NCBI GenBank assembly: GCA_947496235.1
Contig: CANMCE010000001.1
Span: 186,001 to 250,000 of the forward strand
Direction of reading: 5' to 3'
Source of the DNA: an uncultured Glaciecola sp.
Lineage (GTDB): Bacteria; Pseudomonadota; Gammaproteobacteria; Enterobacterales; Alteromonadaceae
Length of the DNA stretch: 64,000 nt
In this document: positions 17,935 to 27,282 of the stretch, piece after piece
Layout of the letters: each line of letters begins with the position of its first letter
How positions within the stretch are numbered: the stretch's first letter is position 1
The notes under the pieces: generated by a model
Databases searched by the model: none
What the model was told of the DNA's origin: nothing
The model's input: the letters and a program-made list of their open reading frames with translations, nothing else
Position numbers and translations under genes: made by a program

Positions 17935-17974
17935 AAAGCCAGTCCACTTATAATAAGTAGACTGGCTTTTTTAT
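17935..17974 (+). terminator. Rho-independent terminator of the TonB receptor gene
   Basis: AAAGCCAGTC at 17935-17944 pairs with GACTGGCTTT at 17960-17969 (inner ACTTAT/ATAAGT pairing lengthens the stem), followed by T residues. Confidence 0.9.
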
Positions 17975-17995
17975 TTTTTAGGATGCTTAAGCAGC

Positions 17996-18901
17996 ATGCA
18001 AATCTTTTCGTCAAACACTTTTTTATTTGCTATTTGCACTCTCATTTGGGGCTCAACTTGGATAGCTATTACCTTTCAAGTCAATGAAACGGCATTAATG
18101 TTTTCCGTTGGACTACGCTTTGGGATCGCAGCCATGCTGATGGGTTTTTGGTGTCTGATTGCCAGAAAAACCCTCAAAATCACATTTAAACAACACCTTT
18201 TAATGGGGACTGCTGGGATCTTTCTCTACACCTTAGATTATACGTTTTTATATGCTGCTCAACAGCACATAGTAAGCGCGCTACTTGCGGTATTAAGTAG
18301 CGCCATGATTTATTTTAACGTGGTATTACGTAGGATCTTTTTGAAAAAACCAATACGGCTGGATGTAGTTGCGGGAGCGACCTTAGGTTTAATTGGTATT
18401 GTGTTAATTTTTTCTCCAGAATTTGAAGGCATGAGTACTAATCAAGGACTGGCTATTGGCTTATTATTTTCATTGGGTTCTTTTTTATCTGCATCTATTG
18501 GTAATGTGCTTTCTGAAAAAATCCTAGATAAAGATACATCGGTACTTCAATTGAATTTTTGGGCCATGACTTACGGTGTTATTTGTACCTTTATTGTTTT
18601 AGGTCTGAGTGGCTCGCAAATAATAATGCCTGATAAACCAAGTTATTATATTGCCCTTATTTATCTAGCAATTTTTGGCTCCATCATCGCCTTTGGGGCT
18701 TACATGCGCTTATTGAAACAAATCGGTTCAGATAAGTCGGCCTATGTAGTTTTACTCTATCCTATAGTTGCACTTGCAGTTTCAACAGTGTTTGAAGGTT
18801 ATATTTGGACCCTATCCTCAATTTTAGGCGTCATCATTGTTTTATTTGGAAATGCCATCGCGATGGGAAAATTGAATCGACTGTTTCATCGGTTTGCTTA
18901 G
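17996..18901 (+). CDS. EamA/DMT-family transporter
   Basis: 301 residues with ten predicted membrane helices in two EamA repeats. The first begins FAICTLIWGSTWIAI, the family's typical N-terminal WGS motif, and the second begins near residue 150. Drug/metabolite transporter superfamily: most characterised members export amino acids or small metabolites. Single gene between the receptor's terminator and a bidirectional hairpin, so probably transcribed alone from its 78-bp upstream gap or by read-through. Confidence 0.88.
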   Translation: MQIFSSNTFLFAICTLIWGSTWIAITFQVNETALMFSVGLRFGIAAMLMGFWCLIARKTLKITFKQHLLMGTAGIFLYTLDYTFLYAAQQHIVSALLAVLSSAMIYFNVVLRRIFLKKPIRLDVVAGATLGLIGIVLIFSPEFEGMSTNQGLAIGLLFSLGSFLSASIGNVLSEKILDKDTSVLQLNFWAMTYGVICTFIVLGLSGSQIIMPDKPSYYIALIYLAIFGSIIAFGAYMRLLKQIGSDKSAYVVLLYPIVALAVSTVFEGYIWTLSSILGVIIVLFGNAIAMGKLNRLFHRFA

Positions 18902-18916
18902 AACAAACAGGAGAAA

Positions 18917-18941
18917 GCACTAAGGATATCAATCTTAGTGC
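18917..18941. terminator. Bidirectional terminator between the DMT gene and the RND operon
   Basis: GCACTAAG pairs with CTTAGTGC. Pairing of AGAA on the left with TTCT on the right extends the stem past one mismatch. It lies between convergent genes. Confidence 0.75.
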
Positions 18942-18954
18942 CTTCTTTGTTTAA

Positions 18955-21900
18955 CTAATGATTTGATTGGCTTTGTAAATCATTTAATTGTTGTGACCGT
19001 TTGGCTGCTTTTTTCGCTTTATTGCCCTTCATTACCCGTTTAAAGTCATCTAACAATAGATACAAGGCTGGCACTAATATTAAAGTGATAACTGTCGCAA
19101 ACAAAATACCAAACGCTAAGGAGATTGCCATTGGGATAACGATTTGCGCTTGTAAGCTTCTTTCAAGCAAAATCGGGAACAAGCCAAAAAAGGTGGTTAA
19201 TGAGGTTAAGATTATTGCTCTGAATCGTTGTGTTCCAGCTCGTGTGACTGATTCAATTAAGGAGTAACCTTGTTTTCTAGCAGTATTGATAAAATCTACC
19301 ATGATCAAGGAATCATTCACCACAACACCGGATAAAGCTATGATGCCACAAATAGATAGCACACTTACGTCTCGCCCCATGACCATGTGCCCTATAATTG
19401 CACCAACAATACCAAATGGAATGATGGACATGATAATTAACGGTTGCGAATAAGATCTCAATGGAATAGCCATCAGCGCATAGACTGCAAACATTGCAAA
19501 AGTGAAACCTTGTAACAAGGCAATTAGACCCTCACTTTGCTCACGTGCGCCGCCTTGTAAGGCAAATTTAACTTGAGGATATTTTTCTAACATCGCTGGC
19601 GTAACATTGGTCATTAAATCACGCAAAATTTCAGTTGGTTCAACAATATCTGTATCCAACTTTGCAGTGACAGTAATTGCTCTTTCGCCGTCAACTCGGG
19701 TAATTGTTGAATAACCTTCTGCCAGACGAATATTGGCAACTTGTTCAAATGGAATATCATCACCGTTTGGCGCCCTTACGCGCATATTCTCTAAATTCCC
19801 AACGGAATTTCTTTCTTCTTTAGGGTAGCGAACCATGACTCTAACTTCTTCATCGTCACGCTGAATTCGCTGAGCTTCGGCGCCATAAAAACCATAACGA
19901 ACTTGTTGGGCCAACTGAGATAGAGAAATTCCTAAAGCTTCAGCTTCTGGTTTAAGTTGCAGTTGAATTTCATCACTGCCACCACTAAAAGTGTCATTCA
20001 CTTCAGTGACACCATCATAGGACTCTAGATAAACCGTTAATTCATCTGTTAACGCTCTTAATGCACCTACATCGCTAGAACTAAACTCTAAATCTAAATT
20101 ATTGCCGCCAGCAGGTCCGCCTTCACTTCCTACTGTAAGTGTACGAATGCCAGCCATTTCAGGTATATGTTTGCGCCACACCTGTTGAATATCTTTATCG
20201 GTTATTTGCCGCGTTTCACCTTTACTTAATTCAATAAGTATTTGTCCACCAAGCGCGCCATCACCGAAGGCTAATATATGTTTAATAACTTCTTCACCCG
20301 TTTCTTCAGCCAGTTCCTGATTCATTTTATCAGCGGCAGTAAGCATGTTACGTAATACTTCATCTCGTTGTTTGATGGAACTACCTTGTTCCATTTCCAC
20401 TGACGCATTAATAAAATCAGATGGTATTTCTGGGAAAAACACAAAACGCACAATGCCGCCAGCAAATAATCCACTGGTAATTATTATTAATGCCAAGAAA
20501 CTGGCAATGGTGGTGCCACGATAGTGTAAGGCTTTTTCTAAAAAGGGTTTGTAAATACTGTGGATGAAGTATTGTAATTTGTCATTGAAAGAGACGCGTA
20601 TTTGCTGCCATCTATTTAATTGGCTTCCCTCAGGTTTGACTTTCATATTTGCTAAATGCGCAGGCAAAATTAATTTAGATTCAATGAGGGAAAATGTCAG
20701 ACAAAATATAACAACCGCACCTATTGTTTTCCAGATCACTCCAAAGGTACCTGACACCATCATCATGGGTGAAAACGCAGCTATTGTCGTAAGAACCCCA
20801 AAAGTAGCTGGCATAGCCACACGCTGCACCCCGGTTATCACGTTATCAACACTGTGACCTTTGTTACTTATTTCGGAATAGGCTGATTCCCCCATAATAA
20901 TCGCATCGTCCACCACTATACCTAGAACCAGGATAAAGCCGAATAGACTCATGAGGTTAATTGAATAATCATTCATTGGCAGTAACATAAGGGTACCGAG
21001 AAAACACACCGGTAAGCCTACCATTACCCAAAACGCAAGTTTCAGTTTTAAAAATAAGGTTAAAATTAAAAAAACTAAAATGGCCCCTTCCAACATGTTC
21101 ATCAACATCATGTTTAGTCGGTCAGCTAAGTAAAAAGACGCATCTCCCCAAGCATCGGCTTCAATATTTGGCGGGAGCGTTTTCTTTCTTTTTTCTAGAT
21201 ACTTGTTTACTTCCTCAGAAATTTCTAACGCGTTTTGATCACCAATCGCTTGCACTTGAATACTCACGGCTTCTTTACCGTTAAAAGTAGCGAAATTATT
21301 ATCTTCAACAAATCCATCATTGATACTGGCAATATCACTAAGAAGTAATCTTGTGCCGTCCGGACGATTTATTAACGGAATTTTAGCGAAGTCGTAAGCG
21401 TTATATGCCTGCCCTTTTGCTCGTAGCAAAATATCGCCATTGTCTGAGCGAATAGAGCCACCAGGAATATCTACAGATGTTCTGCGAATCGCATTGACAA
21501 CTTCATCGAAGGTAAGATTGTAAGCCTGTAACTCTTGTTCAGCGATTTCAATGGATATCTCGTAATCCCGCGCGCCAACAACTCTAACACTTGAAACACC
21601 GGGCAAATTAGCCATGTCATCACGTAAGAAGTTTGCTGTTTCTTTCAATTCTCGTTCACTGGCATTGCCATATACTGAAACCCAAAGCACGCTCTGAGTT
21701 GCTTTAGAACGATAAACCACAGGCTTTTCGGTATTTTCTGGAAACGATGGAATAGCATCTACTTGGGATTTAATCTCGTCCAATACCACTTGAACATCGA
21801 AATCATCTACGACTTCAGCTCTTACCGTACCTAAACCTTCACGGGCAAAAGAAGTAAGTTTTTCAATCCCTTCGAGATCTTTTATCGCTTCTTCAATTTT

Positions 21901-22122
21901 GAGAATAACACCTTCTTCTACTTCTTGGGGAGCTGCACCTAAATACGGTACTTGCACAGTGATGATGTTGAATTCAAATTGCGGAAAAACCTTTTTCTGG
22001 ACACCTAAAACACCAAAAATACCGCCCACGATAATTGCTATCATTAATAGGTTGGCGGCCACACTATTGCGCGCAAACCAGGCAATTATTCCCTTGTTTA
22101 CATCTATGCGAGTGTCACTCAT
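18955..22122 (-). CDS. RND efflux pump inner-membrane permease (AcrB/MdtB type)
   Basis: 1055 residues, full length for HAE-family RND permeases. One membrane helix near 20-40, two large periplasmic loops, and two blocks of helices (about 335-500 and 870-1020). Helix 4 carries LGIVVDDAI with the two consecutive acidic residues of the proton relay. A short basic tail ends the protein. It forms a trimer exporting hydrophobic compounds with the adaptor encoded just upstream and an outer-membrane channel; no TolC gene is in this window. Its start overlaps the adaptor's stop by 4 bp (ATGA). Confidence 0.93.
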   Translation of the reverse strand: MSDTRIDVNKGIIAWFARNSVAANLLMIAIIVGGIFGVLGVQKKVFPQFEFNIITVQVPYLGAAPQEVEEGVILKIEEAIKDLEGIEKLTSFAREGLGTVRAEVVDDFDVQVVLDEIKSQVDAIPSFPENTEKPVVYRSKATQSVLWVSVYGNASERELKETANFLRDDMANLPGVSSVRVVGARDYEISIEIAEQELQAYNLTFDEVVNAIRRTSVDIPGGSIRSDNGDILLRAKGQAYNAYDFAKIPLINRPDGTRLLLSDIASINDGFVEDNNFATFNGKEAVSIQVQAIGDQNALEISEEVNKYLEKRKKTLPPNIEADAWGDASFYLADRLNMMLMNMLEGAILVFLILTLFLKLKLAFWVMVGLPVCFLGTLMLLPMNDYSINLMSLFGFILVLGIVVDDAIIMGESAYSEISNKGHSVDNVITGVQRVAMPATFGVLTTIAAFSPMMMVSGTFGVIWKTIGAVVIFCLTFSLIESKLILPAHLANMKVKPEGSQLNRWQQIRVSFNDKLQYFIHSIYKPFLEKALHYRGTTIASFLALIIITSGLFAGGIVRFVFFPEIPSDFINASVEMEQGSSIKQRDEVLRNMLTAADKMNQELAEETGEEVIKHILAFGDGALGGQILIELSKGETRQITDKDIQQVWRKHIPEMAGIRTLTVGSEGGPAGGNNLDLEFSSSDVGALRALTDELTVYLESYDGVTEVNDTFSGGSDEIQLQLKPEAEALGISLSQLAQQVRYGFYGAEAQRIQRDDEEVRVMVRYPKEERNSVGNLENMRVRAPNGDDIPFEQVANIRLAEGYSTITRVDGERAITVTAKLDTDIVEPTEILRDLMTNVTPAMLEKYPQVKFALQGGAREQSEGLIALLQGFTFAMFAVYALMAIPLRSYSQPLIIMSIIPFGIVGAIIGHMVMGRDVSVLSICGIIALSGVVVNDSLIMVDFINTARKQGYSLIESVTRAGTQRFRAIILTSLTTFFGLFPILLERSLQAQIVIPMAISLAFGILFATVITLILVPALYLLLDDFKRVMKGNKAKKAAKRSQQLNDLQSQSNH

Positions 22123-23297
22123 ATGCTGTCCTCACTAATAGCGTTTTCTGGGGTAATTTCTGGCTCTTTTTCTTCAAGTACCCGCACTGGCATACCATTA
22201 TAGGGAGAAGAAACGGCGCTCATGATCACTTGATGATTGGCTTTTAATCCGCCGCTTATGTACACGAAGTCTTCATCAGTTCTTACCACATCGACTTCAT
22301 TAATATGAATTTTGTTTTCTTCATCAACAGTCAATATAGTGCCATCTAATCTTGCGACATAACGAGGTAACTTAACAACGTTGTCGACGCTTATTCCGCT
22401 AATATCAGCGCTGACAAATCGACCGAAATTTAAGGGGATTGCATGCGCATTACCGGCTAGGTTATAGGGATCTTGAACTTCTACTACACCGTAAATCACG
22501 CGACGACTTTCATCTAAAACAGCTTCATCACGAATTAATTTACCTTGCCAATAACGGGTTTCGCCCGCGACATTTGCTTTTAACGTAACACTTGGTGTGC
22601 GATCATCAATAGTCCCGATAAAGGAAACATCACTGTCGGTAAGAGGCAGACGAATTTCAGCAACATCGGTAGAGAAAATCTCCCCAATTTGACCGCCAGT
22701 AGGCACAAATTGGCCAAGATCGATGTTTCTCGATTTCACCAGTCCGTCATAGGGCGCTCTTATTCGGGTACGTTCTAAATTACGCTTTGCTCTTTGAAGT
22801 TGCGCTTGAGCTGCTTGTAAATTGGCTTTTTCTCTCGCCAATTGCGGTTTTCGTAAACCTAACTCTGGCACAACACCTGTGTTTACTGAACGCCATTCTT
22901 TTTCCGCGACCTGCCCCCTTGCTACTTCCTCATCAAGAGCTGCTTGTGCTCTGGCTAATTCGGCTTCAGCTAATAATAAATCAGTTCGATAATCGGCACT
23001 TTCTAATTCAACTAATACATCACCCTTTTTAAAGAAACCACCTTCGATAAAATCATCTGCAATAGCGATTACCTGGCCGCTAACTTGGGCACTTAACATG
23101 GTACTATTTTTGGGTTGAACACTACCTTGTGCATAAACTAAGAAATCAATGTTATCGAATACGACCGGACTAGCTTCCACAAGAAATTCGTCTATTTTAG
23201 GTTCTTTTTTCTCGGGTTTTGGCTTAGTAATCACTAAAGCCATAAGAATAACAATAGAAACAACTAAAATTATGATTGGAATACCGACTTTTTTCAT
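22119..23297 (-). CDS. RND efflux periplasmic adaptor (membrane fusion protein)
   Basis: 392 residues. One N-terminal membrane anchor (residues 5-24), a biotinyl-lipoyl-like half motif (VSGQVIAIADDF), an alpha-helical hairpin with many Ala/Glu/Arg (about 100-170), the second lipoyl half (RIRAPYDGLV), then the beta-barrel domain. It links the inner-membrane permease to the outer-membrane channel. First gene of a two-gene operon with coupled translation. The 180-bp gap upstream to the Lrp-type regulator shows no clear operator. Confidence 0.92.
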   Translation of the reverse strand: MKKVGIPIIILVVSIVILMALVITKPKPEKKEPKIDEFLVEASPVVFDNIDFLVYAQGSVQPKNSTMLSAQVSGQVIAIADDFIEGGFFKKGDVLVELESADYRTDLLLAEAELARAQAALDEEVARGQVAEKEWRSVNTGVVPELGLRKPQLAREKANLQAAQAQLQRAKRNLERTRIRAPYDGLVKSRNIDLGQFVPTGGQIGEIFSTDVAEIRLPLTDSDVSFIGTIDDRTPSVTLKANVAGETRYWQGKLIRDEAVLDESRRVIYGVVEVQDPYNLAGNAHAIPLNFGRFVSADISGISVDNVVKLPRYVARLDGTILTVDEENKIHINEVDVVRTDEDFVYISGGLKANHQVIMSAVSSPYNGMPVRVLEEKEPEITPENAISEDSI

Positions 23298-23477
23298 CTA
23301 TCGCACAACTATGTAAATTAGTTTTATAAATGCCCTTAGTATAACCTCAATATTTATAAGGTAATAATCCGTTTTTCGAAAAATCAGTACTTTAGTGGAG
23401 AAAAGTTGTGTCTAAATGTTTCAAACCGAGCAATTATGTATCCAAAAAATGTACTGATAATATGAAAATAGACGCCA

Positions 23478-23939
23478 TTATGTCCGCAGAAGTAGAGATA
23501 ATTTCTTGCCCGTATCTTTTACTTCTCTAGTCGCTATGGAAGTACTAAAACGGTTAACACCCGGCAAGCGCGACAACTCATAGCGCAACAAATGGTCAAA
23601 ACTCTGCATATCGGTTGATAAAACCTCAAGTACATAATCAAAATCGCCAGTGACGGCGGCACATCTTACGATTGAGGGATTGGCTTTCACGGCTAATTCA
23701 AACTCTTGATATTGCGCAAAATCTACCACTACATGCAACATTGCGCTTATCTGCAAACCAAGTTTATGACTATCCAAGATTGTGGTATGTCCCTTGATAA
23801 TCCCTTGTTGTTCCAACTTTTTAACGCGATTCCAACAGGGAGTTTTAGAGAGTCCAACCGCTTCAGCTAAGTCAGCGAATGAAATTCTGGAGTCTTGTTC
23901 TAAATAACTTAGTATTTGCCCATCTATTTTACTAATCAT
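23478..23939 (-). CDS. Lrp/AsnC-family transcriptional regulator, probable kynurenine-operon regulator
   Basis: 153 residues, standard length. N-terminal winged helix-turn-helix (about 3-60: DGQILSYLEQDSRISFADLA, then LSKTPCWNRVKKL), and a C-terminal RAM ligand-binding domain (about 70-145) with CAAVTGDFDYVLEV. It is divergent from the tryptophan dioxygenase gene. KynR of Pseudomonas, also Lrp-type, sits in the same position and responds to kynurenine, so the same role is inferred here. An inverted repeat in the shared 132-bp region may be its operator. Confidence 0.88.
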   Translation of the reverse strand: MISKIDGQILSYLEQDSRISFADLAEAVGLSKTPCWNRVKKLEQQGIIKGHTTILDSHKLGLQISAMLHVVVDFAQYQEFELAVKANPSIVRCAAVTGDFDYVLEVLSTDMQSFDHLLRYELSRLPGVNRFSTSIATREVKDTGKKLSLLLRT

Positions 23940-23971
23940 ATTCTATTTTTAAACTCAATTTAAAAACAACA

Positions 23972-24006
23972 TTCTATATAATAGACAATATTAAGAACAT
24001 ATAGAA
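23972..24006. promoter_or_regulatory. Candidate operator: inverted repeat in the lrp-type/kynA divergent region
   Basis: TTCTATAT (23972-23979) and ATATAGAA (23999-24006) form an inverted repeat separated by 19 bp of AT-rich DNA. Lrp-family proteins bind spaced AT-rich half-sites, and the location between the two divergent starts fits. The repeat is short and the region AT-rich, so chance is possible. Confidence 0.4.
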
Positions 24007-24071
24007 ACAATGTTTTGGAAAAAGCTAGCCATAATGTCTTTTGAAACTAATGTTATTAGTGAGGAACCATT

Positions 24072-24812
24072 ATGCGACGCGAAAAATACTATGACTTAAT
24101 AGAGCAACCTGAAATGTTAGATTATGGTGTTTATCTGCAATGCGATAAATTACTGCAATGCCAAAAGCCTCTGAATCAACTCTCCACCAGTGATGAACTT
24201 CAATTTCAAATTGTCCATCAAGTCGAAGAACTATGGATGAAGTTAATGTCCTTCACACTTGTTGAAATTATGGATTACATGACGGACCAACAAACCCATA
24301 GAGTCATCACATTGTTTAAGCGAGTGCACGGCATTCAGCAGATGATGATTGACCAGTTAAGTTTGCTAGAAACTATGTCACCTAAAGAATATCAAAAAAT
24401 TAGACTACAATTAGGTAATGGTAGCGGTCAGGAATCACCGGGATTTAGATTATTGTTAAAAATGCCCCAAGATATTTGGCAGCATTTTGAAAAGTACTAT
24501 CTGGACGGTGGCAAGGTTACGCTGAAGCAAATTTATGATGACGAATACAGTCATGATGCTCGTTATGCGGTAGCAGAAGCATTAATCGAATTTGATGAGT
24601 TATTCCAAATATTCCGTTGGCGACATCTTTTTTTGATTAATCGTTCCATCGGAATGGCGGCAAACTCTTTAAAAGGTAGACCTGTAGATTTATTGAAAAA
24701 AGGCGCAAGTCACAGATTTTTTCCAGACTTGTGGGATATACGAAGTCAAATGACTGACGATTGGGGCGGTGAATATGGGCGTAAGCGCCCCTCTATTAGC
24801 GGAAAATCATGA
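24072..24812 (+). CDS. kynA: Tryptophan 2,3-dioxygenase family protein
   Basis: 246 residues, about 30 shorter than typical bacterial enzymes. Heme-pocket features are present: YGVYL near the N-terminus, QFQIVHQVEELWMKL with the distal His, SGQESPGFR, and a C-terminal RWRHLFLINRSIG whose His fits the axial heme ligand, followed by HRFFPDLWDIRSQM. The enzyme opens the indole ring of tryptophan to N-formylkynurenine. Coupled by a 4-bp ATGA overlap to the kynureninase-like gene. GAGGAACC precedes the ATG. No kynurenine formamidase gene is nearby. Confidence 0.85.
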   Translation: MRREKYYDLIEQPEMLDYGVYLQCDKLLQCQKPLNQLSTSDELQFQIVHQVEELWMKLMSFTLVEIMDYMTDQQTHRVITLFKRVHGIQQMMIDQLSLLETMSPKEYQKIRLQLGNGSGQESPGFRLLLKMPQDIWQHFEKYYLDGGKVTLKQIYDDEYSHDARYAVAEALIEFDELFQIFRWRHLFLINRSIGMAANSLKGRPVDLLKKGASHRFFPDLWDIRSQMTDDWGGEYGRKRPSISGKS

Positions 24813-25921
24813 GATTTCAAGATCATTTTAGTTCACCTTCGGGAATATATTTACTCTCACATTCAGTGGGACCTATGACCCGTGCAGGTTTGTCAGCTAA
24901 CCAGGCTTTTCTTAAGTCATGGACTGAATATGGTGGAGATGCGTGGCCCGAATGGTTGAATTTCATCGATCGTTTTAGACTTCAATTGTCATTGTTGTTG
25001 AATTGTAATAAGTCGTATATATGCCCACAACCCAGTGTTTCTATGGCGTTCACACAATGGCTTAGCGCTGCCTGTAAAAGTAAACCCAAAAAAAATAAAC
25101 GCGTTGTAATGCATCAAGATGCATTCCCATCCATGGGTTTTGTGGTACAAGGACTCGCGGCAACTTACAATTTGCAATTAGTATTGGTAAAAGGTCCATT
25201 GAACGATACTGATGTTTGGCAAAAAGAACTAGAACACCCTTATACTTTTTGTTGTTTGTTAACCCACGTGCATTCAATGACAGGGGAACTTTGTGATGTT
25301 TCTCGTTTATCAGAGTTATGCCAAGAACTCGGCATAATGTCAGTAGTAGATATTGCGCAATCAGTGGGAATAATTGACATTGATTTAGATAATTGGTGCG
25401 TAGATGCTGTTGTCGGCTCTTCGGTAAAATGGTTAAGCGGAGGGCCCGGCGCAGGCTTCTTAATCACTGATGTCACCGACCAAGTAAATCTATTCCCTGA
25501 TCACATTGGCTGGTTCTCACATCAAAACCCATTTGAATTTGATATACTTCATTTTGACGCCGCGCCTGATGCATTAAGATTCTGGGGAGGTACACCAGAT
25601 GTGTTACCTTTCGCTATCGCAGGTGCTTCAATTTCTATAATAAATGCAATTGGCGTAAACAATCTCGCAACCAAAAATAAAACCTTTCAAGCTATGTTTT
25701 TAAATCAGCTTTCAAACAGCAAAATAGACGTAAATGCCATTGGTGGCACAATTTGTTTGCCCATAAAAGACGAAAAAACACAAGCTTGTGAGCAATTTTT
25801 AAAAGATAATCGGGTGAGATTTGATATTCGTGATGCTAAATTAAGGTTGTCATTTGGTGCTGTTTGCTCAACTAAAGATGTGCTACTTGTAGCAGATTTA
25901 GTCACTCCGTATTGCAAATGA
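24809..25921 (+). CDS. kynU: Kynureninase-like class V PLP enzyme
   Basis: 370 residues, shorter than the usual 410 or so. The Schiff-base Lys lies in SSVKWLSGGPGAGFL. A kynureninase-like block follows, with GWFSHQNPFEFD and RFWGGTPDVLPFA. An upstream DIAQSVG supplies the Asp that contacts the PLP ring. The expected reaction is kynurenine to anthranilate plus alanine. Pairing with tryptophan dioxygenase in one coupled operon supports this over other class V activities. The shortened length leaves the substrate assignment slightly open. Confidence 0.75.
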   Translation: MRFQDHFSSPSGIYLLSHSVGPMTRAGLSANQAFLKSWTEYGGDAWPEWLNFIDRFRLQLSLLLNCNKSYICPQPSVSMAFTQWLSAACKSKPKKNKRVVMHQDAFPSMGFVVQGLAATYNLQLVLVKGPLNDTDVWQKELEHPYTFCCLLTHVHSMTGELCDVSRLSELCQELGIMSVVDIAQSVGIIDIDLDNWCVDAVVGSSVKWLSGGPGAGFLITDVTDQVNLFPDHIGWFSHQNPFEFDILHFDAAPDALRFWGGTPDVLPFAIAGASISIINAIGVNNLATKNKTFQAMFLNQLSNSKIDVNAIGGTICLPIKDEKTQACEQFLKDNRVRFDIRDAKLRLSFGAVCSTKDVLLVADLVTPYCK

Positions 25922-25959
25922 TTTAATTTGCATAATGATACTGCAAGCGTATTAATTTG

Positions 25960-26181
25960 CTACCAGCGCCCCCAGATGACAGGACGCAACATTACTATAC
26001 TTATAAAACCATAAACCAAAGCAAACCACGACATACCAGCATCTATGCCATTTTTATATATGCTGTAAATAAGGAACCCGAGTAAAACGAACCCAGGAAA
26101 ACTTACAAGTAATATAAGGACTCTAACATTCGCAGGTAAAATTCCTTTAGATCCTGTGCTTGATGCAGTATTTTTTTCCAT
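25960..26181 (-). CDS. Small two-helix membrane protein, unknown
   Basis: 73 residues. A polar N-terminus of about 20, then two hydrophobic segments (about 19-41 and 50-68) and a C-terminal WGRW. I do not recognise a family. The ATG at 26181 lies only 20 bp from the most upstream start of the divergent diguanylate cyclase. The ribosome site is weak. Codon use looks normal for the window, so it is probably real. Confidence 0.55.
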   Translation of the reverse strand: MEKNTASSTGSKGILPANVRVLILLVSFPGFVLLGFLIYSIYKNGIDAGMSWFALVYGFISIVMLRPVIWGRW

Positions 26182-26201
26182 AACAAAAGTGTATTTTTAG
26201 A

Positions 26202-27254
26202 TTGTTAGAAAACAAGCTATCATCATCAGAGAAGCAGCACAAGCGACGCATTATGTTTAAATTGTCATCGAATTCAGAAGTCAGATTTTTGCTACTAATG
26301 AGTGGTTCTATTATGTTAGCGATGATCCCTTTTGTATTTATTCGTTTTTTTCAACATGATTACCCAGTCGCATTTTTAAACCTGACGTCTGCAATTTTAA
26401 CGGGTAGTTCGTTTTTTGTTGTACTAATTACTAAAAAAACCGAAATGGCAAAAATAAGCCTTTCAATTGTGTGTTTCATTTTAGCGATAACCACCACAAT
26501 TTTAAAAGGTTGGCATCAAATTATCTGGGTATATCCAGTACTCACATTATTTTTTGCGGTATTAAAGCCAACCCGTGCATTACAAGTTTCTATAGTCTTA
26601 ATTATTTCCATCAGTTTTCTTATTTACACAAAAGTTAGCAATTTATATGTATTGGGATTCATAGTATCTGCTACCGCGACTATGATTTTTGCCTTTGCAT
26701 TTACCTCACAAATGCATAGCCAATCAGACATACTTAAAGACTTGGTAATCAAGGATCCTCTAACAGGCATCGCTAATAGAAGAGCTTTTGAAGAAGACAT
26801 GAAAAAATATTCCGAGCAAATGAAAAATGGCACTATGCAAAGTGCTGCTATGGTAATGCTGGACATTGATTACTTTAAAAAAATAAATGATGACTTTGGG
26901 CACAGCGTTGGGGATTTATTGTTACGTGAATTTGCCATGGCAATCATTGCCAAAATAAGAAAAAAGGATAGCCTTTATCGCCTAGGTGGCGAAGAATTTG
27001 TGGTCCTTTTACCTCATACTGATAGCAAAGAAGCCTTTATCATAGCAGAAGGTTTACGCATTGAAATTGAAAACACAGATTGGTCCGATCCCAAATTATT
27101 TATTACGGTATCTTTAGGCGTTGCCGAATGTATTGCAGGACAAAACGTATGGGGATGGTTTGAAAGAGCTGATAAGGCGATGTACAAAGCTAAAAAAGAA
27201 GGTAGAAACAAGAGCATTCAATGCAATGAAATAAAAAAAAGCATCGAACAATAA
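26202..27254 (+). CDS. Membrane-anchored diguanylate cyclase (GGDEF)
   Basis: The frame opens with TTG 26202 (350 residues). An ATG at 26253 (333 residues, MFKLSS) is equally plausible, since neither has a strong ribosome site. About six membrane helices (30-170) form a MASE-like sensor, followed by a GGDEF domain from about 180. The active motif is GGEEF at 262-266 (first-start numbering). An intact product-inhibition I-site RKKD lies at 253-256, five residues before it, and DPLTGIANRRAFEED at 185-199 marks the domain start. It makes cyclic-di-GMP from GTP. No partner phosphodiesterase nearby. The stop codon lies in the terminator loop. Confidence 0.92.
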   Translation: MLENKLSSSEKQHKRRIMFKLSSNSEVRFLLLMSGSIMLAMIPFVFIRFFQHDYPVAFLNLTSAILTGSSFFVVLITKKTEMAKISLSIVCFILAITTTILKGWHQIIWVYPVLTLFFAVLKPTRALQVSIVLIISISFLIYTKVSNLYVLGFIVSATATMIFAFAFTSQMHSQSDILKDLVIKDPLTGIANRRAFEEDMKKYSEQMKNGTMQSAAMVMLDIDYFKKINDDFGHSVGDLLLREFAMAIIAKIRKKDSLYRLGGEEFVVLLPHTDSKEAFIIAEGLRIEIENTDWSDPKLFITVSLGVAECIAGQNVWGWFERADKAMYKAKKEGRNKSIQCNEIKKSIEQ

Positions 27255-27266
27255 GCTCGATGCTTT
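27238..27266. terminator. Bidirectional terminator between the cyclase and etfA
   Basis: AAAGCATCGA (27238-27247) pairs with TCGATGCTTT (27257-27266). Eight A residues on the left give a strong U-tract for etfBA transcripts. The loop contains the cyclase stop codon TAA (27252-27254). Confidence 0.88.
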
Positions 27267-27282
27267 AATGTCTTATATAAAT

